Of a stretch of DNA of 64,000 nucleotides, positions 25,501-35,316 are shown in pieces. The translations under genes were made by a program, and so were the position numbers. Under the pieces are notes generated by a model. It saw only the letters and a list, made by a program, of their open reading frames with translations. It was not told the DNA's origin and made no database searches. Within the stretch, counting starts at the first letter, position 1; the number at the start of each line of letters is the position of its first letter. The DNA is from Plasmodium malariae (lineage: Eukaryota; Apicomplexa; Aconoidasida; Haemosporida; Plasmodiidae), in the NCBI RefSeq assembly GCF_900090045.1, contig NC_041782.1:1769001-1833000 (forward strand). The letters are read 5' to 3'.

Positions 25501-28500
25501 TCTCAAAATATTTATTATATCCCCTACTTTCTTTTTCTTTTTTTTATTTTTTTTTATTTTTGTATTTTGAATTTTTAACTGTTTCTTAAAACGACCACTT
25601 ACCTTCTGATAAATATTTACTCCACCCTGTTGCCTTAAAAAATATATACCTTCGCATACATTATTTTTTATGATTATACTTATTTCCACTCTTTCAATAA
25701 CCTTATCGAAGAATCTGATGAATGAAAGCAAGTTCTTTTCATTCACTTCATCCCTCTGCATTGTAGTGATACCCTCATTGTCCATACCATTCCGACTATT
25801 CACACTGTCCGCATCGTCCACATCCTTCGCACCATATTTATCAAATTTACTATCATCATGACGCTTTTTTTTTACCTCATCCGTTTGCTCACATTCTTTT
25901 TTTTTTTCTTTTATATTACTTCCTACACATTCAAAAAATGCTTCTGCATTTTCCTCTCTCCCCTCTTTTACACCATTCATCGGCATATTAGCAGCGTTTA
26001 ACAATGTTTTGTCATCATCACCATCATAATATCTTATTGAGCTGCTGCCATCATTTCCTTGCTCTTTTTTTAAATAAATATACGCGCTTTGGTCATTTTC
26101 CCTTGGGGAATCCCTCCAAGCAGTCACTGCTACCTTCGTCATTGCTTCTTTCGTCATTGCTTCTTTCGTCACTGCTTCTTTCGTCAACGCTTCTTTCGTC
26201 AATGCTTCTTTCGTCAACGCTTCTTTCGTCAATGCTTCTTTCGTCAATGCTTCTTTCGTCAATGCTTCTTTCGTCATTTCTTCTCTCACTTCGTGCGTTA
26301 CTTCCTCCGTTACTTCCTCCGTTACTCCTTCCCCATTTTCTAAATGTTTACCTCTACTTAATACATTCCTTTGTTCCTCTGCTATGTTGGCTTCCACTTC
26401 ATTCGATGTGCTCCCATAAAAGTTTTCCTTTCTATGTATATCCTTTTTCTTCTCCTCTTCACAATTATCTCTTCTAAAATTTTTTACCATGTTATGTTTT
26501 TGACCCTTCGAATGTTCAACGCTATCTTCTACCATTTTTTCTATTTCGATGATATTTCCTCTTTCATTAGTACACGTACCTGAGCTACCATTCAACTTTT
26601 TTTTTTTTTTTTTACTTTCGCACAAATTATTCGCGTCTTCACTGCCCCCTTCTGCATCTGTACTACGACTACTGCCGCTGCTATTGGCACTAACGCTAAC
26701 GTTGACTCCATTACTTCCTGCACTTTCATTATCTAATCTATGCGTGTTCGTAATAATGTCAAGCTTACGCTTATTTAAATGAAAATTCTCTTTTTTTTCC
26801 TGAACACGGTCATCATTTTGAAAGGAAGAGGTTTGTCCTACCGTAATAAAATCAACTTTATTTTCCTCCTTCTTGACCTTTTTACAATCCACTGCCACTC
26901 CTTTGTTACTTTGACTGTTTATTTGATTGTCTTCTTGCTTCTTATCTGGACTGATTTCTTCATTCCTGTCTTGATCCCTTTCTTCCGTTTTTTCCTTTTC
27001 CCTTTGCTCCTGTTTATCCTTGAGATCTTCATGCTCGATATTCTTTTCTTCCCCCATTTCTTCCCCCATTTCTTCCCCCTTTTCCTCCTGCACATAGTCA
27101 TATTTATTTGAGAAAAAAACAGAGCGTAGAAAGGAGTTGTAATAATGGTAGAAGATACTACTTAAGTTGTTGTTCTTCTTATCATTAAGTGAGTTCAATT
27201 TTAAGCTCAAAACAGTTGTTATATCCTTTCTATTATTATGCAAACTGCATAAAGCTAATTTGATACATTTCGCTTGAACAAAACCGCTATTTTTGCTTTC
27301 TACGTCTGTTGTAAATAATCCGAGAGTGGGAAAATTAATTTGTTTTTCTGCCGGTATTGTATCATCCTGGTAACGACTACTTCTGTATCTGTTAGTGCTA
27401 TATTTTTTTCTCTTTCTGTTTCTTTTTCTCTCTTTATTTTTATTTGTTTCTCTACTAGTATGCAGAGTATTATTTGTATCGTTTTTCCTCAGATTCATTT
27501 GATCTATTTTATAATTTGAAAAAAGCTCTTCACATAATGAAGAATGAAGTCCTTGTGAATTGCTGCTACTTAAGGTTTGACTTATTTGACAACAAAATTT
27601 CGATGCTTGTGAGGAGAAACTCGCGGAAGACACAGATTTGTTATGATTAACATTAGCACTTGCCGAGGAGGATGCCGAAGTAGCATATTTGATGGAGTCC
27701 TGATAACTTGCTAAACAACAAGATGATAATGATGCGCGTGAATATGTTGAAGATACGCGCGAATGAGTGAACGATGGGCACGAGTGGGACGATGCCACTA
27801 GAGAATGAATAGATGGCGATACTTCCGATGAGCAAACGAAAGAAGAATATGATTCTGCAAGGAAGGATAGGAACATATCAGAGGGTTTATCATCAGTTAC
27901 CAGTTCGGCAGAAAAACAATCCGTAGACATGGAGGAGTGTAGTATGGATGAGAGTGAAGAGAGACTATCGTCGTTTTCATCCCCTTCATTGGGTTTATTA
28001 TGCTTACTGTTATAACTTAAGTTCAGGTATGGCATATTGGCTGGAAATACATTTTCTCTATTTGCAAATTTATTTCTATCACTACTGTTAATGTGTTTGT
28101 CACTACTGGTATCGTGTTTGTCACTACTGGTATCGTGTTTATCACTACTGCTGTCATTATTATTACCACTATTATTTCCATTTTTATTAGTATTATTCCC
28201 GCTAAAAGAAGCTGGGAGATTGCTTTTACCATTCCCATCAAGTTCATCCAATAAAATGGAGGAGTTATACACGACATTGTTCCAGCTTACTTCCTTCTGT
28301 TCAATACTTTTCTTATAATCATTTTCAAAATGAAGCGGCTTCATGTAATTTGTGATGTATATACAATTATTCCGTTTGGAAGTAAGGTTATTTTTGCCCT
28401 TCGTATAATGACTAGACGCACTGTGGTCCTCTATAAACTTATTTGTGTACTCTATATTGCTGCTATTTGTAAACACATTATTGCTAGTACTACTACTACT

Positions 28501-31500
28501 CCTGCAAGTAGTAGTATTCCTATTTTTTTCCTTTCCATTTTCTCTTCTTAAATGACTAATTTTATTGTATATTTTGTTTAAATTTATATACCCACCCCTA
28601 TTTTTCTTCTCTTCAATTTCGCTTAGGTTTATATAACTTCTTTTTTTATTATTGTAATGATCATTCATTTTAAATGTAGTAGTAATACTATTACTATTGT
28701 AAGTGAGTAAATCTTTTTCCTCCCCTTTTTTAAAACGATTATTCATTTTTTCTAATGCATTCGTTTTGGATATACATTTTATTTTATTTAATTTTTCTTC
28801 ACTTTTAAATATTCTCTTCTCAGAAATATTTTGTCCACTCTCCTGTTTGTTCTTTACTTCAGGGGTCAAGGTCATAACATTATGGTCCTTACCATGACTG
28901 CTTCTATTTGACGTTGGAAGCACATGCCATGCTCCTGTACTACCTTCTTCATTCCGCGCATTTCTACTGTTTACACTGCTCCCATCGTTTACACTGTTCC
29001 CATCGTTTACACTGTTCCCATCGTTTACACTGTTCCCATCGTTTACACTGTTCCCATCGTTTACACTGTTCCTATCGTTACTATCGACCATCCTCCTTCG
29101 CACATTTCGGGAGAATAGCTCACGGTTCTGCGTCCCTTCTTCGTCATGGTATTTGCGCTTATCCCAGTCTTTACCTCGTCCTAGACTCGTAGCCTTGGAT
29201 TTCGAATAAATCCTATCGTTACCTATACCTCCTTTATTTGCACTACCAAGGACGCTACTCCCTCGTGTTCGCTTCTTTCTTCTCTGCTTATTCTTCATTA
29301 CCCTGTCATACTTCGGAACAATATTTACGCATCTTTTTTTCTGTTCATATAGATTTGACTTCTTCATGATGCTTCGCAAGTGATGATATGTTTTCCTCTT
29401 TTGCCAATTTTTTAAAAATGCGTTAAAATAACAATATATGTGAAAATAAGTACAACATGATGGATACATACACTTGGTCTTTATTCCCGTGTGACTGTTA
29501 CAGAATGAACATGCCTTTGTGTTATTATTTTGTATAGCTTCTATCATTTTTTCCTTTATCTGTTTTAATATATTTAAGTTTATAAAATCTCTTTTATAAA
29601 TTAGTTGTTCAATTTCTTTAAAAAGAGCATTATACTCGTTATGTTTTATGCTACTAAAATGTGTATCATCATTCTCTTGGTCATTTATAATGCATGCAAT
29701 ATCGTTTGAAAAATAATTTTCTTCCTTGACGATTGTGCAGTTATTTGTGTCAATGCAGTACATGGAACTTAAGTCGTTGGATAATCTTAAGTGTTCTTCA
29801 TCATCCATAAGAAGTTCTCTTAACCCATCTTTGTCCACATCATTGTTCATTTCATCGTCCGTTTCGTTGTTCACTTTAAAGTTTACTTCCTTGACCTCTT
29901 TTTTGTCAATTCTGATACGACTTCTCTCACTACTAACTCCACTACCGCTACCACTACTGATATCACTACCGCTACCACTACTGATATCACTACCGCTACC
30001 ACTACTGATATCACTACCGCTACCACTACTGATATCACTACCGCTGCCACTACTGATATCACTGCTATTGCCACTACTATCACTACCACTGCTGCTACTA
30101 TTACTGTTACCACTACCACTGCTACTAGTACCACTGCTGCTACTATTACTGCTACTACTATCACTGCTACTACTACTTACAATAGTGCTCCCGTAAAAAC
30201 CCCTTGCAGAGTCTTTCCCCCGAACATTAATTATATCGTCTTGTGGGAAAAAATGATTTGTGCCTCCACTAGGTAAAATATTTTTTGGGTCGCATTTCTT
30301 ACCATCAGTTATCATGTTACAACTAACGCTAGAATTACAAAAGTATGAAGCAGTATTATGATCATTACCACAGTCATTACAACCATTACAACCATTAAAA
30401 CCACTACACCCATTACAACCATTACAACCATTACAACCATTACACCCATTACACCCATTACAACCACTACACCCATTACACCCATTACAACCATTACAAC
30501 CACTACACCCATTACACCCATTACAACCATTACAACCACTACACCCATTACAATCATCATCCCCATTGTTGTTCTTGTAAAAATTGCTGCACGCGAGCTG
30601 CCTATGTGTGCTGCGGCAATTATAATAAAGCATATTTTTGCGTTGTATAAAATTGCAGTATATTAAATTACGAATCTGTTTAAGGGTTAAATTGTAATAA
30701 TAGGGATTCATCAAAAAATTGAATGTGTGACTATGTAAAATTACATTATAATTATTTAAAAACTGATCCTTAATTTTTTTTATTATCATATCATTTACAC
30801 TTCTGAGACTTGCATACAGATTTACAAAATAATCCTCATTATAATAATTAAAAAAAAAATATTCAAAATATACATGTAACAAACTATTATACTTGGTAAT
30901 ACTGTTATAGTATAAACAGCACAGATGATACCACAAATTGTCGTCTTTCTTTTTCATCAGTGCATTTTTACTTGATCCTTTACATATACTGCATTTAATA
31001 TTTTCTTCATTATAAGCTTTTCGAAGTTTATTTATTTTATGCTGAATGATGTGCACATAACTAACTTTGTAATTGTTAGCTAGTGTTCTCATTACAATGC
31101 ACTTCTTTATATTTCCAATGTTATCAACATGTAGGGCATTTTTTCTTTTCTTATTAGTAGCACTATTGTAAAGTATAGAGAACGAACACAAACTTCGGTT
31201 GTATGTACTGTCAGAATGGTAACCACTACTTCGATGAGTTTGATCACATGTAAATCTGCCATTAGCACACCCCTCTCGTTTGTTTCTACCAGCACATCCA
31301 GTTGCCCCTTCGGTTGACCTATGTCCATGCTTACTATTCACTGTTCCGTTCATTGTTCCTTTCTCTTTAGAACAAATGTATGCACTTAACTCTTGATCAC
31401 TTACACATTTTACGTATTTCTTCTTTTCCAAGAGCTTAGTTGTTCGTTCCTTTCCCTTTTTTGTGTTATCATGAATATGCATTTGCTTTTTTTTTACAAT

Positions 31501-32211
31501 TTCACTATCGGCAAGTGGGGAAAAATTATAAATGTTCTTATCATTTTCACGTGAACAGTTCAAATTCATGTATTTACTAAACGGAGGATCATAATAATTA
31601 CGATCTTCTAAGCACATATCACATAAAAAATAATTTAAATTAAAAGAATTACAAAAAGGTTTGTAGCAATATATGTGAAAATACAAGGAACAACTTTTAC
31701 ACTTTTCTAGATATTCAGAATTATTATTATGAAAACAAATCGTACAAATTTTTCTTTTTTTATTTTTAAAAATTTTTTTTTCCATTTTTTTAAATTGACT
31801 ATTAATAAAAAAATGTTGTCTCTTCTCACATTTTATTTTTTTATTGTATTCTTCTCTTAATTTTCTCCTTAACAACTTCTCTTCCTTGTCTTTTACTTCC
31901 CCTCCTTTGTTATCCTTATAAATTTTGCTTTCATAAAGAATATTATTGTTATTTGGACTGTTGGACAAATAATGACTGCTTCTTTTTTTTTTATTTAAAA
32001 ATAGTAAGGAAAAAAATAGATCTGTATTTAGACCCACTGCATTGTTCATGTTCACATCTTTATTAAAGAATGAAGAAGGAGGATTACTCCTCCTTTTTTT
32101 ATCTCCATTTGTGTGTTCATACAATTTTTCTCCTTCATTGTCAACAAGCTCATCTTTGCTGTAATATTTTAATATTTCTACATAGCTTTTATAGCATCCT
32201 TTGTTTTCCAT
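19600..32211 (-). CDS. Giant PHD-finger protein with two PHD/zinc-knuckle/PHD modules
   Basis: Single exon of 4203 residues, probably a nuclear chromatin reader. The first PHD finger is at about residues 155-203 (CTICFHN ... CSLYFHIYC ... CDMC). A C2HC zinc-knuckle-like segment lies at about 407-434 (CSIC ... LWYHLCC), and a second PHD half at about 900-928 (CSFC ... CTYFHIYC). The C-terminus repeats the plan: PHD 3750-3796 (CSVC ... HKYCYG ... CQKC), zinc knuckle 3885-3908 (CYICKRDGG ... HIFC) and an atypical PHD 3938-4025 (CCICNKRG ... CSKYFHPLC). This PHD/zinc-knuckle/PHD order is known from BRPF, JADE and AF10 proteins that read histone H3. The rest is Asn/Ser/Lys-rich sequence with many coding repeats. 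No SET, bromo or acetyltransferase domain was seen. From memory, the P. falciparum syntenic gene is 'PHD finger protein, putative'. Target histone marks are unknown. Confidence 0.9.
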   Translation of the reverse strand: MENKGCYKSYVEILKYYSKDELVDNEGEKLYEHTNGDKKRRSNPPSSFFNKDVNMNNAVGLNTDLFFSLLFLNKKKRSSHYLSNSPNNNNILYESKIYKDNKGGEVKDKEEKLLRRKLREEYNKKIKCEKRQHFFINSQFKKMEKKIFKNKKRKICTICFHNNNSEYLEKCKSCSLYFHIYCYKPFCNSFNLNYFLCDMCLEDRNYYDPPFSKYMNLNCSRENDKNIYNFSPLADSEIVKKKQMHIHDNTKKGKERTTKLLEKKKYVKCVSDQELSAYICSKEKGTMNGTVNSKHGHRSTEGATGCAGRNKREGCANGRFTCDQTHRSSGYHSDSTYNRSLCSFSILYNSATNKKRKNALHVDNIGNIKKCIVMRTLANNYKVSYVHIIQHKINKLRKAYNEENIKCSICKGSSKNALMKKKDDNLWYHLCCLYYNSITKYNSLLHVYFEYFFFNYYNEDYFVNLYASLRSVNDMIIKKIKDQFLNNYNVILHSHTFNFLMNPYYYNLTLKQIRNLIYCNFIQRKNMLYYNCRSTHRQLACSNFYKNNNGDDDCNGCSGCNGCNGCNGCSGCNGCNGCNGCSGCNGCNGCNGCNGCNGCNGCSGFNGCNGCNDCGNDHNTASYFCNSSVSCNMITDGKKCDPKNILPSGGTNHFFPQDDIINVRGKDSARGFYGSTIVSSSSSDSSSSNSSSSGTSSSGSGNSNSSSSGSDSSGNSSDISSGSGSDISSGSGSDISSGSGSDISSGSGSDISSGSGSGVSSERSRIRIDKKEVKEVNFKVNNETDDEMNNDVDKDGLRELLMDDEEHLRLSNDLSSMYCIDTNNCTIVKEENYFSNDIACIINDQENDDTHFSSIKHNEYNALFKEIEQLIYKRDFINLNILKQIKEKMIEAIQNNNTKACSFCNSHTGIKTKCMYPSCCTYFHIYCYFNAFLKNWQKRKTYHHLRSIMKKSNLYEQKKRCVNIVPKYDRVMKNKQRRKKRTRGSSVLGSANKGGIGNDRIYSKSKATSLGRGKDWDKRKYHDEEGTQNRELFSRNVRRRMVDSNDRNSVNDGNSVNDGNSVNDGNSVNDGNSVNDGSSVNSRNARNEEGSTGAWHVLPTSNRSSHGKDHNVMTLTPEVKNKQESGQNISEKRIFKSEEKLNKIKCISKTNALEKMNNRFKKGEEKDLLTYNSNSITTTFKMNDHYNNKKRSYINLSEIEEKKNRGGYINLNKIYNKISHLRRENGKEKNRNTTTCRSSSSTSNNVFTNSSNIEYTNKFIEDHSASSHYTKGKNNLTSKRNNCIYITNYMKPLHFENDYKKSIEQKEVSWNNVVYNSSILLDELDGNGKSNLPASFSGNNTNKNGNNSGNNNDSSSDKHDTSSDKHDTSSDKHINSSDRNKFANRENVFPANMPYLNLSYNSKHNKPNEGDENDDSLSSLSSILHSSMSTDCFSAELVTDDKPSDMFLSFLAESYSSFVCSSEVSPSIHSLVASSHSCPSFTHSRVSSTYSRASLSSCCLASYQDSIKYATSASSSASANVNHNKSVSSASFSSQASKFCCQISQTLSSSNSQGLHSSLCEELFSNYKIDQMNLRKNDTNNTLHTSRETNKNKERKRNRKRKKYSTNRYRSSRYQDDTIPAEKQINFPTLGLFTTDVESKNSGFVQAKCIKLALCSLHNNRKDITTVLSLKLNSLNDKKNNNLSSIFYHYYNSFLRSVFFSNKYDYVQEEKGEEMGEEMGEEKNIEHEDLKDKQEQREKEKTEERDQDRNEEISPDKKQEDNQINSQSNKGVAVDCKKVKKEENKVDFITVGQTSSFQNDDRVQEKKENFHLNKRKLDIITNTHRLDNESAGSNGVNVSVSANSSGSSRSTDAEGGSEDANNLCESKKKKKKLNGSSGTCTNERGNIIEIEKMVEDSVEHSKGQKHNMVKNFRRDNCEEEKKKDIHRKENFYGSTSNEVEANIAEEQRNVLSRGKHLENGEGVTEEVTEEVTHEVREEMTKEALTKEALTKEALTKEALTKEALTKEALTKEAVTKEAMTKEAMTKVAVTAWRDSPRENDQSAYIYLKKEQGNDGSSSIRYYDGDDDKTLLNAANMPMNGVKEGREENAEAFFECVGSNIKEKKKECEQTDEVKKKRHDDSKFDKYGAKDVDDADSVNSRNGMDNEGITTMQRDEVNEKNLLSFIRFFDKVIERVEISIIIKNNVCEGIYFLRQQGGVNIYQKVSGRFKKQLKIQNTKIKKNKKKKKKVGDIINILRSTTTTNNNNNIHMDMQVAKNNKNNCISSNIDLKKKVDINNYSYLFYRLPLLLFGNKYVNDVKNLRYIFQIKNLFYQYVECSHNSRNILSLVELLRSYSTHAMFLRGGRRPATRNIVTQGKDVSVNDQCNVSVKDNGNDNCIDNSNANTSANTNTCAIVISNDSELNYSNEVEEPSQRKANSRIVKELKNNINSIASSLSNIDQRESNNNERSLIGNDFLLDRENNKEENERSKDDNNTTSSSHISNDKMDTVYVEYCVVKGKEKKNKLMMEAESDIATNVSCSVSTVESFDQMKSKKKDTTKDAVDDNFGRIVTTPTVAFANSESQKFCDGPFGLGKRRKTKGTENGCRNIIGSDNRAFEVLPINAEEKNKHAHDKSKNVKIEESRREINPYVNKSFNIIFCLFDNGNNIYLLIYESYIYNSRKTYSKSKSTRKKKKNSNNIDSFFKDLYEKLHKRNSKEAAYDILKWIIKCSGIRSMCSRGTNNITPSSRVNNTRSKSSYANTNNRSISHYYNNNSSSISNSIGNSIVNSLASSNNISSSSSRYSDDLNLRKLSEMVLNKNILENILNNFEIFNIEKNTCLKLANIIELTYYDYLFIKRHKFFFSKEGVKIFDTCNKMYDMAEVADEEDTKYWGNMTYGEDSKHVVDTQRSSIKRSNNNENKVKLKNYFKTHAHKLKEIISKMYTAQCTNNMMYFRGTLTNDTILYNNLIEDKNNVYLKNKQIKLPVNNEICSINGTTACITDGKITPIYYGAEMGNCVPLDKINECKKYISLGLKKKIMNRHHISKRKDRKDKRDRKRERERRSKSKNGNKNNTEETITNKECAYLNKINKTANSSYVAGGDTNGYSSVDNNEESLIDCIIKEYLGGRGGSNNNGSSCSGGNSINSINNGIVSDNILRDNVNDVVRKYNSFSVNGKTGLKYSNVLSENCVSSIRSFSAYDIYKLFLLDNKNDTSSNVNIDGRNNEIQNISNKEDTKKLINELLYDQTIMTNYRNFVVRKKQMEFYYKNLSAYTNCLDKEYNFLDMYHILSFNINKNNFLKKSNKRNVEEVETKININETNWNSSNSRRGVKNEGINIDMNSRSRCFSSISENPSKIGVHSLNAETDNLEYKKLETPFLLNRYEHIETTNIFKKKNNNYDKKCTSNIINASTSGTNDSKSCLSNNTYDGSKTRSNTQGYLNARGGNGKEIFKFAKNSNSSSNSSSNLKRNLAKEGKRKSPTHPVHSVHPVHVTYPIHGAYSDHVHNNDQMNGEIFKAVIDNNYEKMHRLYNNLNEEIVKKKLHLVSRIIEENYSYNLSDMPMYINFVFYKYLCVNNWTNLIYNLKESFLKEEAFFLNRNNGTNSQNIEEKKDEENDKKKNEKKDEEKDEKKDEKKDEEKDEKKDEKKDKKKNEKKISPESSGQHNDVKDTTGSNDAKIQLIQTCNKKDRGISAKDNKAENDVVNNLTNNKKMKKEYDTNKKCKYNGVAETVTTTVTAKDSIPSVSKELHPGQTHNGKNNKNDDKEKTNNFICSVCFNTEESNINILYKCVGCAIYIHKYCYGIYPKGRSDDFLCQKCVFSKHVKKRHQSEDITRSNMHIKKKKKQSNSSSNGKGSGNGSGNGSGNRSGNGSSSSNGNNFDMSCSSAWDGNTDNNSPDASNRNFENYCYICKRDGGALKKTTSKYLIHIFCVLFFTSKVFCLNIYNLNNWDINNLKFFENVCCICNKRGAVINCGHNKKNDEGMDDTNNHLNKLCGKKGNNCNKCCNSCNCSNRSNCSNRSNCSNRSNCSSCSDCRKCSKYFHPLCAYLEGYHMQVEIYEDQFIKTYFLDNCFSRFNVITCCNDHVPQGAYQNRKEVKERRNLLFTNNNNRSSANSMNNKSSANSINNNSSANSIDNNSSANSINNKEDVPCHKANDKVLKIIGKSNSHKNISKNVSCLLKQKNNNSSPAPLKYKNDNIIKKETNQKQNSPLIKLEQYNNNAPKKK
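26126..26280 (-). repeat. 15-bp coding repeat (TKEAL/V/M)n
   Basis: About ten 15-bp units encode Thr-Lys-Glu-Ala-Leu, with Val or Met variants at the last position, inside the PHD protein. Confidence 0.93.
28969..29082 (-). repeat. 18-bp coding repeat (NDGNSV)n
   Basis: About six 18-bp units encode Asn-Asp-Gly-Asn-Ser-Val inside the PHD protein. Confidence 0.92.
29933..30063 (-). repeat. Ser/Gly/Asp/Ile coding repeat
   Basis: A 24-bp unit encoding SGSGSDIS is repeated about five times, followed by a longer Ser-rich tract (to about 30180) in the PHD protein. Confidence 0.9.
30371..30555 (-). repeat. 9-bp coding repeat (Asn/Ser-Gly-Cys)n
   Basis: About twenty 9-bp units encode Asn-Gly-Cys or Ser-Gly-Cys in the PHD protein, between the zinc-knuckle segment and the second PHD half. 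A cysteine every third residue is unusual for Plasmodium low-complexity sequence. Confidence 0.95.
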
Positions 32212-32395
32212 ATCTTCATTATTTTTGTTGTGTAGGTATAGCTTTTATAACAAAGGAGTGGTAATCAGAATAAGCAGTACTAACATCACTGTTAGTAATA
32301 AATAATACTATAGCAGAATAGTACGGAAAAAAAAAAGGAAACAAATTAAACAAAAGAACGTGGTAAAATTTATAGCTGGTGGAAATTTAAAATGG

Positions 32396-32438
<43 letters not shown>

Positions 32439-32442
32439 TTAA

Positions 32443-32533
32443 TATACTCTTAATTATAATCTTATATAAATTTATTTTTAATTATAATCTTATATAAATT
32501 TATTTTTAATTATAATCTTATATAAATTTATTC
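32443..32533. repeat. 28-bp A+T tandem repeat
   Basis: Three nearly perfect 28-bp units of TAATTATAATCTTATATAAA plus TTTATTTT sit directly beside the T33 tract, upstream of the PHD gene start. Confidence 0.9.
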
Positions 32534-32859
32534 TTAGTTATATTTTAATTAATTTTTTTATTATTTCAAAATTTAATCTAGGTTTTTTTCTCTTTAATTT
32601 TTCTCAAAAATATCCTTTTTGCCGTTTTTCCACTTCTGTAGCCTCTCATGTACAATTCAGTTGAACTCCACCAAATCAGTGGGATTTCAAGCTGGGGTAT
32701 GCCAAAATTGTTTACTTAATTCTTCCTCATATGTAAACATGCACGTATATAGATATACGCACAAGTATGTATAATATATATATATATATATATACATGTA
32801 TAGATATATCACTAATTATACACTGAAATATACAAAATTATCAACGAACTATATTGCTG

Positions 32860-32890
<31 letters not shown>

Positions 32891-33401
32891 AAGTATGATA
32901 CTACCTTCGACAACGAAGGGAAAGCATGTTAAAATTATTTTGTATAAACTCGTTACAAGCTACTGTACTACAATTTCTTTTTTTAAAAATATATTTTTTC
33001 TCTTTTTATGAGTTTCTTTTTTAAAAATGCTGTTTTTTCTTTTCCCTGTTTTCGCTAAAAAAAAAAGAAAAAAATTCGGAAAAAGGAAGTGAATAACGGT
33101 GAAGTTCAAAAATGAATGGGGATTAAACCGTTCTGTTATTTAATATACATTTATAATTAGGTATAGTATTATATATATATACGTATATATAGGCACTTAC
33201 GGTATAAGCACGTATGTTTGTATATTTTTACGTACATGTATAATAAATGCATACACTTGCATATTTTTATAAATCTGTTAAAATATGAGCATGGGCTCAG
33301 AAAATTCGAAATTCGAAAAGAACGACTGGAGAAAAATATATTCCACGATGTATATGATGTATAACTAAGTATCTACGTTCATGTAATTTAAGCCTATAAC
33401 A

Positions 33402-33402
33402 T

Positions 33403-33441
<39 letters not shown>
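33402..33441. repeat. (TA)n microsatellite
   Basis: A nearly uninterrupted TA dinucleotide run in the spacer between the PHD gene and CDPK3. Confidence 0.9.
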
Positions 33442-33443
<2 letters not shown>

Positions 33444-35280
33444 AAGTTATATACATGTAATTATACATAAGCGAACTTTTGTTTAGGAAAGCGTAATTCT
33501 ACAACTATAAGATGATGTATGCATATAAACGCATAAACAGGCAATAATTTGTTACCATTTTTTTGCATTACCATTAGCTCTAAATTTTATTATTTTTTTT
33601 TTATTCCCTATATTTTATCACCTCCGTAAAGGGTAAAAAAAAAAGCGTAAAAATTAAAAAAAAATTAATTTATATCAATAATAATATATAAAGCTTTAAC
33701 AGTAGAAATTAAATAATAATAAAATAATAGCTCAATTTAATTGATGATATTCTCCATAAAATGTTCAGCCCGAATTTAATGCTTCAAACAAAAAATGCGG
33801 AAATAATGAATAATCGTATAAAAAAAAAAAAAATAGGAAGCTAAACAATAGGATGCAAAACAAAAGAAAACACATGTTCAAACACGCCCTTATTTAAGCC
33901 TACTTTACGAGTTCTATTTGCATATTCGTGAGAAAAGCTTTGGCTGATTATTTCCATTATTCATATTTTAAAAAAAATTTATGAATATACTCTTCTCAAA
34001 AGTAGGTTAAACAGATTTAGCAGGAGGGAGAATATGTACATAAATATATATATATATGTATAATTATATACATATAGCTTAAAAATACGGTGAACCGGGT
34101 ACATATCCATTCCCTGTTGCTTTATTTTTTTTAATTTTACGAGTAGTGAAAAATTATATTTCTCTAGTTGGGATGGCCCCATATGTAGGAAATGCTTTTT
34201 GTTACTATGTTGTATGATGCATGTATGTATACAACAGATATATTACATAACTGAAGGTGTCAAAACTTTCAAAATGTCTACCATATTTTTGGTGAAAATA
34301 TTGATAAGTTAATCTTGTATGAGGATGTTCATTCGAAATTTTTTTTTCTAATGCGTTGATTAAAATGTGCTAATATAATAAAACAAATTATTTCTACAAG
34401 TTGGCAAAAATTATTTGCGTAAGCCGCTAAAGTGTATCGTCATTAAGTTAATGATTATTATGGGAAGTACAGGCATATGCATATGTTTATACATGTATAT
34501 ATGTACGTCTCCTTAAGACGCTCTTCTTTACTTCCTTACTCCCTCATTCCTTTCCCCCCTCTGCTAGTCCAAACATATTTCTAAAGTGGCTTGCACTCAT
34601 TATATATATATATATATATAGATATATATATATTTTTTTTTTTTTTTTTTACCCCTTGCGGGAAAAACACACTGCTTATTATTTGCATATAACTTTTTTT
34701 TTTTTTTTCCTTTCATTATTTAATTATTGTGTTGTGCGAGGAAAGAAAGTTGAAGTTAATAAAGAAAAACGGAAGGGTCTTTTAACACAGGAATAAAAAA
34801 TTAAAAGTGAAGAAAACAAAGAAGTAAAAACTGAGCGAGTAAAAAAAGTAAAGACCGAGCGAGCAGCAAATATAAACACTAAAAGTGAGCTATTAAATAA
34901 AGTAAAAAATAACAAAAAGGGGGAAACAATAGAAGAAGACAAGGACATAAATAATGTAAATAAAGAATTCGCACTATTCGCTTCGGCATCAAACTAAAGG
35001 GGCATATAATGCCTAAGAAAACTACATAAAATGTGCATAAAAAATGTGCCAAAAAATAGGCGTAAAATATGAGCGCCAAAAATGTGAAAAAATTATGAAA
35101 AAAAAAATTACGGGGCTGTGAATGCAAATACTATTACTTACTCATGTGCTAGCACAGAGGATGCACTAATTACCAAAAAAAGTCGTTATCGAACACACGT
35201 ATATACACCTATGTACATAAATATGTGTTCTTAACTGCAATAGTGAAGCGCAGTTGTGCGTAATATATACGAATGCCAAC

Positions 35281-35316
<36 letters not shown>

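Noticed and set aside
26004..26477. Plus-strand ORFs (157 and 84 residues) inside the PHD gene
   Set aside because: Antisense shadows of the 15-bp TKEAL repeat and flanking sequence.
34797..34996. 66-codon Lys/Glu-rich open stretch on plus
   Set aside because: No ATG, an in-frame stop directly upstream and no acceptor in phase; purine-rich sequence gives such frames by chance.
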